64,000 bases of DNA from Terriglobia bacterium (lineage in GTDB: Bacteria > Acidobacteriota > Thermoanaerobaculia > Thermoanaerobaculales > Thermoanaerobaculaceae), in assembly GCA_020073245.1 (NCBI GenBank), contig JAIQFQ010000003.1, forward strand, positions 124,001-188,000, given 5' to 3'. A program made the translations under genes and the position numbers. Positions 48,165-56,082 of the stretch are shown piece by piece; the first letter of the stretch is position 1; each line of letters opens with the position of its first letter. The notes under the pieces were generated by a model that saw only the letters and a program-made list of their open reading frames with translations, was not told where the DNA came from and searched no databases.

Positions 48165-50213
48165 CTACTCCTCCACTTTGGCGCGCTTTGCGTCCCAAAA
48201 CATGTACGCGACCAGGCCCAGGTAGAAAGCGAGAGCCACGAGTTCGCCCCGGGTACCCTCGCCGTTTGCCAGAAGGTTCACGCCGAGGTTGGCCCTGACC
48301 AGCCCGACCCATGGGAGGTCGAACCCCTGGCTCAGGAACTTCAGCAGCGCAGCGATCACGCCCATCACGGCCCCGCCAGCGATGAACCCGGATGCGATGA
48401 GCGTGCCGCGGTTGGACCGGGCGCTCGCGACCTTCTCGTTCCCCTTGGCGGACTTCTGCACCAGATGCGCAACCAACCCGCCGACGACGAGCGGAGCGTT
48501 GAGCTCGAGCGGGATGTACATCCCGAGGGCGAACGCCAACGTCGGCACGCCGATCATCTGCATGGTGAGGGCGATCAACACCCCAACGCCGTACAACAAC
48601 CACGGGACCGGCTCGTTGGACATGAGGGTCTTGATCACCGCTGCCATCGCATTCGCCTGCGGCGCCACCAAGACCTCGGAGGCCGGGTGCTGGGCGGACG
48701 CCACGAATCCGTACGACTGGTTGAGGAGCAGGATGACCGATCCGACGGTGAGGGCCGCGAATATCGTGCCGAGCATCTTCGACCGCTCCTGGACGGCAGG
48801 GGTCGCACCAAGCCAGTAGCCGACCTTCAGATCGGTCACGAAACCTCCGGCCATCGAAAGCGCCGTGCACACAACGCCGCCGATGAGCAACGCCGCTAGC
48901 ATCCCGCTCGGGCCGGACAGCCCCGCCTTGACCATGAACACCGACGTGAGAATCAGGGTCATGAGCGTCATCCCCGAGACGGGGTTCGTGCCGACGATCG
49001 CGATCGCCCGCGCGGCAACGGTGGTGAATAGGAAGGAAATGACCACCACGACCCCGAGCGCGATGAGCGACAAAGTGGTCGGGCGGCCCTCCGAGCCCAG
49101 GACGCCGAAGCGGAAGAACACCCAGATGGCGACGGCCACCACCGCGATGCCGCCGATCACCCAGGCCATCGGCACGTCGCGATCGGTGCGCTCTCCGCCG
49201 TTGCTCGGTCCCTTGCCGGCGAAGAGTTCCTTGAAACCGAGAGAGAAAGCCTTGACGATGATGCGCCAGCTGCGGAGGATTCCCATGATGCCGGCGGCGG
49301 CGATCGCTCCGATGCCGATGTGGCGGACGTACGAGCGGAAGATCTGCTCCGCGGACATGCTCCCGATCAGCGTACCGTCGCTGACCGGGGGAACGGCGAC
49401 GCCCAGGTGTGCGCCGAAGTGCCCGACCAGGGGAACCAGCAGGAACCAGGATAGGAACGACCCGGCGCAGATGATCGACGAGTACTTGAGTCCGATGATG
49501 TAACCGAGGCCCAGGATCGAGGAAAGGACGTCAAGCCGGAACACCAGTTTGGCCTTCTCGGCCAAACCCTCCAGAAACCCAAGCGACCGGGTCGTGAACA
49601 CCTCCGCCCATCCCTGGAAGTGAATGATCACGAAGTCGAACACACCGCCGACCGCAGCGGCTGCTGCAAGGACACGGGCCTGCTTTCCGCCCGCCTCGCC
49701 AGCGACCAGGACCTCGGTTGTCGCGGTGGCCTCGGGAAACGGGAACTCGCCGTGCATCTCCTTGACGAAGTAGCGCCGCAACGGGATCAAGAACACGATC
49801 CCCAATGCGCCTCCGAGCAACGCGGCCAGAAACAGCTTCACGAGGTTGACGTCTAGCCCCAGGATGAAGAGCGCCGGCAGCGTGAAGATCGAGCCAGCCA
49901 CGACGAGTCCGGACGCGGCGCCGATGGACTGAACGATGACGTTCTCGAGGAGGGTCGAGCGCCTCTTGAACATCACGCCGAATCCCACCGCCAGGATCGA
50001 GATCGGAATCGCCGCCTCGAACACCTGCCCGACCTTGAGTCCGAGGAACGCGGCAGCGGCGGAGAAAACGACGGCCATTACAAGGCCAAGGACGACCGAC
50101 CGGCCCGTCCACTCGGGGACAGTCTCCGCGGCCGGGACGGGGGGCTGGTAGGTCTCGCCTGGTTTGAGTGTGCGGTACGCGTTCTCGGGAAGAGTGCGGT
50201 GGCTGGTTTCCAT
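48165..50213 (-). CDS. OPT family transporter
   Basis: 682 aa with about 14-16 helices. [58 protein letters not shown] and a [20 protein letters not shown] segment match the oligopeptide transporter (OPT) superfamily of bacteria. These are proton-coupled and take up small peptides or metal chelates. The substrate is unknown. The gene starts near ATG at 50213 and is divergent from the B12-binding protein (124-bp gap, no further features seen). Confidence 0.9.
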   Translation of the reverse strand: METSHRTLPENAYRTLKPGETYQPPVPAAETVPEWTGRSVVLGLVMAVVFSAAAAFLGLKVGQVFEAAIPISILAVGFGVMFKRRSTLLENVIVQSIGAASGLVVAGSIFTLPALFILGLDVNLVKLFLAALLGGALGIVFLIPLRRYFVKEMHGEFPFPEATATTEVLVAGEAGGKQARVLAAAAAVGGVFDFVIIHFQGWAEVFTTRSLGFLEGLAEKAKLVFRLDVLSSILGLGYIIGLKYSSIICAGSFLSWFLLVPLVGHFGAHLGVAVPPVSDGTLIGSMSAEQIFRSYVRHIGIGAIAAAGIMGILRSWRIIVKAFSLGFKELFAGKGPSNGGERTDRDVPMAWVIGGIAVVAVAIWVFFRFGVLGSEGRPTTLSLIALGVVVVISFLFTTVAARAIAIVGTNPVSGMTLMTLILTSVFMVKAGLSGPSGMLAALLIGGVVCTALSMAGGFVTDLKVGYWLGATPAVQERSKMLGTIFAALTVGSVILLLNQSYGFVASAQHPASEVLVAPQANAMAAVIKTLMSNEPVPWLLYGVGVLIALTMQMIGVPTLAFALGMYIPLELNAPLVVGGLVAHLVQKSAKGNEKVASARSNRGTLIASGFIAGGAVMGVIAALLKFLSQGFDLPWVGLVRANLGVNLLANGEGTRGELVALAFYLGLVAYMFWDAKRAKVEE

Positions 50214-50337
50214 TGGCGCGGGCCCTCCAGGGTGCGACCTGCGGGAGCTTACGGGTGGCGCGCCTCGAAAATCAAGCAGAAGCGCTGGCCCTTGTCGCGG
50301 CTCGGCGAGCGCGGCATACTACCGGCGGAGGCCGTAC

Positions 50338-50760
50338 GTGGTGAAGACACACTGGAGAATCCTGGTCGCGAAACCCGGCCTGGACGGCCACGACCGAGGT
50401 GCCAAGGTTGTTGCGCGTGCCCTGCGGGACGCCGGTTTTGAAGTCATCTACACCGGGCTGCGACAAACGCCAGCTCAGATCGCACTGGCGGCGGTGCAGG
50501 AGGACGTTGACGCGGTCGGATTGTCGAGCCTGTCGGGAGCACACCGCGAGCTGTTCCCGGCGGTCGTGACGGCGCTGCGGGAAGCCGGTGCCGGCGGTGT
50601 TCTTGTCTTTGGCGGCGGAGTGATCCCCGAGGAAGATCTCCCGACTCTGCGGCAGCAGGGGATCGAACATGTGTTCCCACCCGGCACCGACACCCGAGAC
50701 ATCGTTCGTTTTCTGCGGGAACGGCTGGGGATCGTTGCAGGTCAACCGCCGAGGGCCTGA
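50338..50760 (+). CDS. stand-alone cobalamin (B12)-binding domain, methylmalonyl-CoA mutase small-subunit type
   Basis: 140 aa from GTG at 50338 behind [25 protein letters not shown] has the DxHxxG motif (Asp16, His18, Gly21) that ligates cobalamin, followed by [10 protein letters not shown] and [17 protein letters not shown], the other B12 contacts. It corresponds to the C-terminal domain of methylmalonyl-CoA mutase or its separate alpha chain; the catalytic chain is not in the window. Convergent with the LpdD-like gene, with 19 nt of overlap at the ends. Confidence 0.9.
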   Translation: MVKTHWRILVAKPGLDGHDRGAKVVARALRDAGFEVIYTGLRQTPAQIALAAVQEDVDAVGLSSLSGAHRELFPAVVTALREAGAGGVLVFGGGVIPEEDLPTLRQQGIEHVFPPGTDTRDIVRFLRERLGIVAGQPPRA

Positions 50761-51131
50761 AGCAGTTTCTCGCTGACGATCTCTCCGAGTTTCAAGTAAC
50801 CGGCGATCGCTCGCTTGCCGAGGCGGTCGGTGTGGACGCCGGCCGCGACAACCACCGTCGCGCCGAGTTCGGTCGCAAGCTTCTCGGCGAGCGGCCGGGC
50901 GAGGGCCTCTTCACGGTGGGGCGGGACCGCGAGAACCGAGCTGGTTACGCTGGTCCGCCGAGGATCTCCAGTAGACGGATGGGGTCGAGCCAGAACCACG
51001 CAACCGACATGCGGTCGGTCTCCGCCGGTAATCGTGACACTGAGGTCCCCCCCGGCACGGCAGGCGATGGCCTCGAGGCGGAGAGCACCGCGGACCGCAG
51101 TCACCCTGATGGTAGCTGACCTTCCCACCAT
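50742..51131 (-). CDS. LpdD-like protein (prenylated-flavin chaperone family)
   Basis: 129 aa from ATG at 51131. The core [20 protein letters not shown], then [20 protein letters not shown], and [14 protein letters not shown] matches what I remember of LpdD/UbiD-associated proteins (ITGGDKPHIGAVA and VVTAGIHID patterns). In gallate decarboxylases LpdD assists prenyl-FMN loading of the UbiD-type partner. No UbiD or UbiX gene is in the window, so its partner, if any, lies elsewhere. The assignment is from memory of the family. Confidence 0.65.
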   Translation of the reverse strand: MVGRSATIRVTAVRGALRLEAIACRAGGDLSVTITGGDRPHVGCVVLARPHPSTGDPRRTSVTSSVLAVPPHREEALARPLAEKLATELGATVVVAAGVHTDRLGKRAIAGYLKLGEIVSEKLLQALGG

Positions 51132-51208
51132 GATCCGGAATGATACTCTCGCGGTGATGCTTCTAGGACGAGGCGAGCCGGGGCTCGCCACTCAAGGAGG
51201 TAACGATC

Positions 51209-51724
51209 ATGCATGAACGACATGGCTTCGTGACATTCAAGGGAACTCCGCTCACTCTTCTGGGACAGGCTCCGCAGGTCGGGAGCAAGGCTCCGGAATT
51301 CGTCGCGCTCCGGGGGGACCTGTCACCGTTCTCTCTTAGCCAGATGGCCGGAAAGACCGTCGTCATCAACTCGGTGCCTTCGCTCGACACGGCTGTGTGT
51401 GCCATGCAGACGCGACGCTTCAACCAGGAGGCTGCCGCTCTCGGAAGCGATGTCAAAGTTCTGGTGATCTCGATGGACCTTCCGTTCGCGCAGCAGCGCT
51501 TTTGCGCCACCGAAGGCATCGCAAACCTCGAGACCCTGTCGGACCATCGCGACGCATCGTTCGGAACTTCGTACGGCCTGCTTCTGAAGGAGCTGCGCCT
51601 GCTCGCTCGAGGAGTCCTGGTGGTCGACAAGGGTGGTGTCCTGCGCTACCAGCAGCTCGTGCCGGAAGTGGCTCAGGAACCCGACTACGACGAGGCCCTC
51701 GCGGCCGTCAAGGCGTTGCGCTAG
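51209..51724 (+). CDS. tpx: thiol peroxidase (atypical 2-Cys peroxiredoxin)
   Basis: 171 aa from ATG at 51209 behind AAGGAGGTAAC. VTFKGTPLTLLGQAPQVGSK, then SVPSLDTAVCAMQTRRFNQE with the peroxidatic Cys64, and FAQQRFCATEGI with the resolving Cys99, the two-Cys layout of Tpx. It reduces peroxides with thioredoxin. Overlaps the end of the convergent DUF5924-type gene by 17 nt. Confidence 0.95.
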   Translation: MHERHGFVTFKGTPLTLLGQAPQVGSKAPEFVALRGDLSPFSLSQMAGKTVVINSVPSLDTAVCAMQTRRFNQEAAALGSDVKVLVISMDLPFAQQRFCATEGIANLETLSDHRDASFGTSYGLLLKELRLLARGVLVVDKGGVLRYQQLVPEVAQEPDYDEALAAVKALR

Positions 51725-52820
51725 GGCCGCCGCGCGGGTCGGACGGAACTCCTGGGATAGCCAGGAACTCCTGCCGACCTACGAGCTGTCCTTCGCTGGT
51801 CCAAACCTCGGCTCTGTACCTCCCGGGCGGGAGCCCGGTCGGCCCCGCGTTGACCGCGTACCACACGCGGAACCCGCGGCGATGGGCCACAACGTCCAAG
51901 TTGCGGGAAGCCCTCAGGGTCGTTCGGCCCTTGAGGAGGCGGATCTGGACCCGCAGCGGCAGCCTCCCGGGCGAGAAGATCGTTGCCCGGATGACGAGGC
52001 GCCGATTGCTGAGGCCGGCCGCGTAGATCGGCCTTCCCTCGGCGAACTCGTGCTCGAGCTCGAGTGTCTTCGGATCGACCCCGGTGCCGAAGCTGACGTC
52101 GGTCAGCCGCAGGGGAACCGGGGGCAGGAACTCGCGACCGACCTTCAGGATCCCGACGACCGCCGCGAGCGCCACGGCGATCAGGACCAGACGCCTCGGC
52201 TGCCTCAAGTCCCGGGCGGAGTAGGCGAGCGGAAGCGAGGCGAAGAAGGCCAACCCTGCCGCCAGGTAGGCGCCGTTGTGGATCTTCACGTGCAGGAGTA
52301 GAGGCAGAAAGAACTGCAGCGCGGAGTACGTCACGAACGCAAAGAAGGCCTGGGCGAACCAGCGGTTCGTTCGCACCAAGCGATCAAAGACCACGTCGAA
52401 GCAGGACAGCACCGCGAGGCCCGCAAGCACCACGACGTAGGCGCTGTTCCACGAGAGAAAGGTCGTCGAGTAGAAGTAGAATGGGAGCAAGAAGAACAGC
52501 GTCTCCTGGTACATCACTCGCGTGAGGTACGACACGAAACCGCGCGCCGCCTGGACCCTGGCGGACCCCTCACCCACTGCCAGACGCGAGAAGAACAGCG
52601 TTGAGAGCCAGGTCAGCGTGAGGAAGAGCACGACCCACGGCAGAAACCCGTAGCGGTTGTGGGCGAGGACCAACACGATGCCGCCGCTGACCAGCGCCCA
52701 CGTCGAGTGCAACGTCCAGAAGACGCGGGAATATCGGTGGTAGAGCAGTTGCCCATACTCGGCAGCGCGCCGGTACCGTGGCTCGAGCGGATCCTTCTCG
52801 GTGGACGCGGAATTCTCCAT
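51708..52820 (-). CDS. DUF5924/DUF2914-type membrane protein
   Basis: 370 aa. Eight or so helices in the first ~250 residues (FWTLHSTWALVSGGIVLVLA, FLPFYFYSTTFLSWNSAYVV, and others), then a soluble beta domain from ~255: GTGVDPKTLELEHEFAEGRP, LVIRATIFSPGRLPLRVQIR, and YRAEVWTSEGQLVGRQEFLA. The layout is that of DUF5924 proteins with a C-terminal DUF2914. Function unknown. The start is ATG at 52820; an alternative longer frame has nothing conserved. Confidence 0.75.
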   Translation of the reverse strand: MENSASTEKDPLEPRYRRAAEYGQLLYHRYSRVFWTLHSTWALVSGGIVLVLAHNRYGFLPWVVLFLTLTWLSTLFFSRLAVGEGSARVQAARGFVSYLTRVMYQETLFFLLPFYFYSTTFLSWNSAYVVVLAGLAVLSCFDVVFDRLVRTNRWFAQAFFAFVTYSALQFFLPLLLHVKIHNGAYLAAGLAFFASLPLAYSARDLRQPRRLVLIAVALAAVVGILKVGREFLPPVPLRLTDVSFGTGVDPKTLELEHEFAEGRPIYAAGLSNRRLVIRATIFSPGRLPLRVQIRLLKGRTTLRASRNLDVVAHRRGFRVWYAVNAGPTGLPPGRYRAEVWTSEGQLVGRQEFLAIPGVPSDPRGGPSATP

Positions 52821-52888
52821 GAACGGGCATTCTAGCCCGGACCACTCCTGAGCGTTTCCCTGCGGAGCGCGGGCGGCTGTCGATCCGC

Positions 52889-52894
52889 TAGACT
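52889..52894 (+). promoter_or_regulatory. possible -10 element giving a leaderless alr mRNA
   Basis: TAGACT ends 7 nt before GTG at 52902; there is no ribosome-binding sequence. The -35 region is weak. Confidence 0.33.
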
Positions 52895-52901
52895 AGCCGG
52901 C

Positions 52902-54062
52902 GTGGGGAACGATCCCTTTGCGGGCCTGACCTCGTGGGTTGAAGTCTCGCGGAATGCGCTCTCTCAGAACCTCGCACTCTTCAGGGGCCTGCTCAACCCC
53001 GGAACCGCACTTCTGGCCGTGGTGAAAGCGAACGCTTACGGGCACGGCCTGGAGCTCGTCGCCCGAATCTGTGCTTCGGAGGGTGTGGAGATGGTGGGGG
53101 TGCACACGGCCGACGAGGTCGCCGCCCTTCGGAGCGCTGGTATCGGGCTCCCCGTCCTCTTGATGGGCTACCTCACCGCGGCACAGGTCGATGGGGTCGT
53201 CGATTCCAGCGTGCACGTCCTGGCTTCGTCGCGGGAGGTTCTGGATGGGCTCGCCGCGCGCGGCCGGCGCCTGGGCGTGGCCCTTCCCGTGCACGTCAAG
53301 GTGGACACGGGCACGCACCGACAGGGTGTCGACGTCGCCGATGCCGCAGAGTTCGCGGCGGCGGCCAAGAGGATGGGACTGAACGTCGTCGGGGTGGCGA
53401 CGCACTTCGCCAACATAGAGGACACGACCGACCACACCTACGCGTTCCTTCAGCTCGAGCGCTTCCGAACCGCCGCGGCGGCAATCCAGGCGAAGGTCGG
53501 CCCGGTCCGCTGGGTGCATGCCGCATGCTCGGCCGCAGCGCTGCTGTTCCGGGAGGCCGACTTCTCCATGGTCCGTGTGGGCGTCTCGCTGTATGGGCAC
53601 TGGCCGTCCAAGGAGACCTACCTCTCCTGGCTGCTGGCTCACGGACGGGACGGCATCAGGCTGCAGCCGGCGCTTGCCTGGAGGACCCGGATCGGCCAGT
53701 TGAAGGCCGTGGCAGCTGGCTCGCCGATCGGCTATGGGCTCACCTTCCGACCCACGAGAGCAAGCACGATCGCCGTGCTGCCGGTGGGATATGCCGACGG
53801 CTACCCCAGGTCTCTCTCGAATCGGGCCCGCGTGCTCGTGCGAGGCCGACCTGCCCCGGTCGTCGGGCGCGTCTGCATGGACATCGTGATGATCGACGTC
53901 ACCGACATCCCGGGTGTGAGCGAAGGCCATGTCGCGACGCTGATCGGGGTGGACGGAGAGGAGCACGTGTCGGCAGAGGAGCTGGCGGAACACGCTGGCA
54001 CGATCAACTACGAGATCCTCGCCCGTCTGTCGCCCCTGCTGCCGCGGATCGAAGTAGAGTAG
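52902..54062 (+). CDS. alr: alanine racemase
   Basis: 386 aa from GTG at 52902. The PLP Lys42 is in LLAVVKANAYGHGLELV. Further family marks are VHVKVDTGTHRQGVDV, VGVATHFANIEDTTDHTYAF, the catalytic Tyr in SPIGYGLTF (YGxxF) and VGRVCMDIVMIDVTDIP. It provides D-alanine for peptidoglycan. The gene precedes larB on the same strand by 13 nt and no operon partner for Lar exists. Confidence 0.96.
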   Translation: MGNDPFAGLTSWVEVSRNALSQNLALFRGLLNPGTALLAVVKANAYGHGLELVARICASEGVEMVGVHTADEVAALRSAGIGLPVLLMGYLTAAQVDGVVDSSVHVLASSREVLDGLAARGRRLGVALPVHVKVDTGTHRQGVDVADAAEFAAAAKRMGLNVVGVATHFANIEDTTDHTYAFLQLERFRTAAAAIQAKVGPVRWVHAACSAAALLFREADFSMVRVGVSLYGHWPSKETYLSWLLAHGRDGIRLQPALAWRTRIGQLKAVAAGSPIGYGLTFRPTRASTIAVLPVGYADGYPRSLSNRARVLVRGRPAPVVGRVCMDIVMIDVTDIPGVSEGHVATLIGVDGEEHVSAEELAEHAGTINYEILARLSPLLPRIEVE

Positions 54063-54063
54063 C

Positions 54064-54069
54064 TATCAT
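54064..54069 (+). promoter_or_regulatory. possible -10 element giving a leaderless larB mRNA
   Basis: TATCAT ends 6 nt before ATG at 54076, directly after the alr stop. No Shine-Dalgarno sequence and no good -35 are seen, so larB could instead be read from the alr transcript. Confidence 0.28.
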
Positions 54070-54075
54070 TGGCCT

Positions 54076-54831
54076 ATGGAGATTGACGCCTTCCTCGGGT
54101 TGCTCGAGCGTGTGGCACGCGGGGAGCTCACGCCCGCCGCGGCGCGTGAGGAGCTCGCGCACCTGCCATTCCGGACAGGTGAGGGCCTCATGGCGGACAC
54201 CCATCGGGTCCTTCGCACCGGGGAAGCGGAAGCAGTGTACTGTGCAGGGAAGACGCCCGACCAGGCGGCGGAGGCTTTCGCGGCCCTCGCGGAAGGAGGG
54301 GGGCCGGTACTCGCGACCAGGGCGGCGGACGAGCACGCCCGTGCGATCGCTGTCGCGGTTCCCTTGGCCGTACACCACCCGCTGGCGCGCATGGTCGTGC
54401 TGGAGGGCAGCCCGCGCCCTTGTGGCAGGGTGGTGGTGGTCTGCGCCGGCACTTCCGACCTCCCGGTGGCCGAGGAGGCCGCCGTCACTGCTGAAGCCCT
54501 CGGGGCCGAGGTGATTCGCGTGCACGACGTGGGCGTCGCGGGCCTTCACCGACTCCTGAGCCGCGCCGAGGTCCTGCGTACTGCCGCCGTCGTGATCGCG
54601 GTGGCTGGCATGGAGGGGGCTTTGCCCACGGTCGTTGCAGGGATGGTGCCCGCCCCCGTGGTTGCTGTGCCGACCTCGGTCGGGTACGGAGCGGCGTTCG
54701 GGGGCCTCGCTCCGCTTCTCGCGATGCTCAATGCCTGCGCCCCTGGGGTGGCCGTAGTGAACATCGACAACGGTTTCGGTGCGGGCGTGCTTGCCGTGCG
54801 AATCCTTCGAGGGGCGCAGGGCTCCGCATGA
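54076..54831 (+). CDS. larB: LarB, nickel-pincer cofactor biosynthesis protein
   Basis: 251 aa. The N-terminal half has LPFRTGEGLMADTHRVLRTG and EAVYCAGKTPDQAAEAFAAL. The C-terminal half is AIR-carboxylase/PurE-like: VVVVCAGTSDLPVAEEAAVT, then VIAVAGMEGALPTVVAGMV, and VPTSVGYGAAFGGLAPLLAM. LarB carboxylates and dephosphorylates nicotinic acid adenine dinucleotide for the nickel cofactor of lactate racemase. larA, larC and larE are absent from the window. It overlaps the start of aroB by 4 nt. A PurE-related activity is a less likely alternative. Confidence 0.9.
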   Translation: MEIDAFLGLLERVARGELTPAAAREELAHLPFRTGEGLMADTHRVLRTGEAEAVYCAGKTPDQAAEAFAALAEGGGPVLATRAADEHARAIAVAVPLAVHHPLARMVVLEGSPRPCGRVVVVCAGTSDLPVAEEAAVTAEALGAEVIRVHDVGVAGLHRLLSRAEVLRTAAVVIAVAGMEGALPTVVAGMVPAPVVAVPTSVGYGAAFGGLAPLLAMLNACAPGVAVVNIDNGFGAGVLAVRILRGAQGSA

Positions 54832-55928
54832 TCACGGTCGAGCTCACCTTCGGTAACGAGGAATCCCCCTACCATGCCGGAGAGGGGTTGCTCGGTGAGG
54901 TCGCCGAGCTGGTTCAGCCGTTGGAGCGCGAGCATCAGATCTTCGTGGTGAGCGACGAGACGGTCGGTCCCCTCTACGGTGCCGACGTCGCGGAGAAGCT
55001 CGACGCGCCTCTTCTCCAGCTGCCTGCCGGAGAGGAGCACAAGCGCTGGTCATCGGTGGAGCGAGTCGTCCGTTGGTTGATTGCCAACCAGGTGGAGCGT
55101 CGGGGACTACTCGTGGCGATCGGCGGCGGTGTCGTCACCGACATCGGGGGCTTCGCCGCGGCTGTTGCGCTCCGCGGCATCCAGTGGGTGGCCATACCGA
55201 CCACGCTGCTCGGGATGGTCGACGCTGCCGTAGGAGGCAAGACGGGCGTTGACCTGGACGTGGGTAAGAACCTGATCGGGTCGTTCTGGCCGCCGCGCGT
55301 CACAATTGCGGATCCACTCGTGCTCGGCACGCTCGATCTCCGGCAGGTGCGCTCGGGGCTCGCGGAGGTCATCAAGTCGGCGATGATCGCCCCCTCAACG
55401 CTCGAGCACCTCCTCGAAACTCACCTGGCATCGGTGGCGTCCGGCGACCCGCTGCGGGCCCTGGAGCTGATCGTCGGGTGTGTCCGTGTGAAGGGGGAGG
55501 TTGTGAACCTCGACGAGCGAGAGGCCGGTCCGCGGAGGGCCCTCAACCTCGGTCACACCCTGGCGCACGGTCTCGAAGCGGCGAGCGACTACAAGCACTT
55601 CCTGCACGGAGAGGCAGTGGCCTGGGGACTCGTGGCCGAGTTGCGGCTCGCGCGTGACCGAGGTCTCCTGTCCACCGCTGAAGCGGTCACCTGGGCCGAA
55701 CGCCTGCAGACCCTCGCGCCACTGCCCAGTCTGGGTTCCCTCCGGTGGGACGCCGTCGCCCCGTTCATAAGCCGCGATAAGAAACGTCAGGGCGGGCATG
55801 TGGGTTGGGTACTGCCGCGGATGGGCGGTGTCGTGTTGGATGTGCCGGTCGGCGAGGACGAAGCGGCCGCCGTCTACGAGCAGCTCCAGCGTTTGCCGGT
55901 GGAGGGTCCGCTCACCGGTCTGTTCTAG
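54828..55928 (+). CDS. aroB: 3-dehydroquinate synthase
   Basis: 366 aa. IGGGVVTDIGGFAAAVALRG (NAD site), IPTTLLGMVDAAVGGKTGVD, VGKNLIGSFWPP, GLAEVIKSAMI, LNLGHTLAHGLEA (zinc His), and HGEAVAWGLV are all diagnostic. It makes dehydroquinate in the shikimate pathway, using NAD and a divalent metal. Overlaps larB by 4 nt; the next gene, valS, begins 154 nt later with no other aro gene nearby. Confidence 0.95.
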   Translation: MITVELTFGNEESPYHAGEGLLGEVAELVQPLEREHQIFVVSDETVGPLYGADVAEKLDAPLLQLPAGEEHKRWSSVERVVRWLIANQVERRGLLVAIGGGVVTDIGGFAAAVALRGIQWVAIPTTLLGMVDAAVGGKTGVDLDVGKNLIGSFWPPRVTIADPLVLGTLDLRQVRSGLAEVIKSAMIAPSTLEHLLETHLASVASGDPLRALELIVGCVRVKGEVVNLDEREAGPRRALNLGHTLAHGLEAASDYKHFLHGEAVAWGLVAELRLARDRGLLSTAEAVTWAERLQTLAPLPSLGSLRWDAVAPFISRDKKRQGGHVGWVLPRMGGVVLDVPVGEDEAAAVYEQLQRLPVEGPLTGLF

Positions 55929-56082
55929 CTCCGGTTGCCGGCGGGGCGTGACGGTCTGGCGGTCGGCGGGTTCGTCCGGGCACGCGCTCGTGGAGTTGGC
56001 AGCGGGAACCGAGGCATCTGCGCCCCGTTGTTACCCCTGGGGGTGCTAGACTCGCGGCTCAAAATGGAGTTTGGAGGGCCGT

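Noticed and set aside
55929..56082. T-box or other riboswitch before valS
   Set aside because: I could not find the T-box bulge, a specifier stem-loop or an antiterminator; nothing recognisable is present in the 154 bases.
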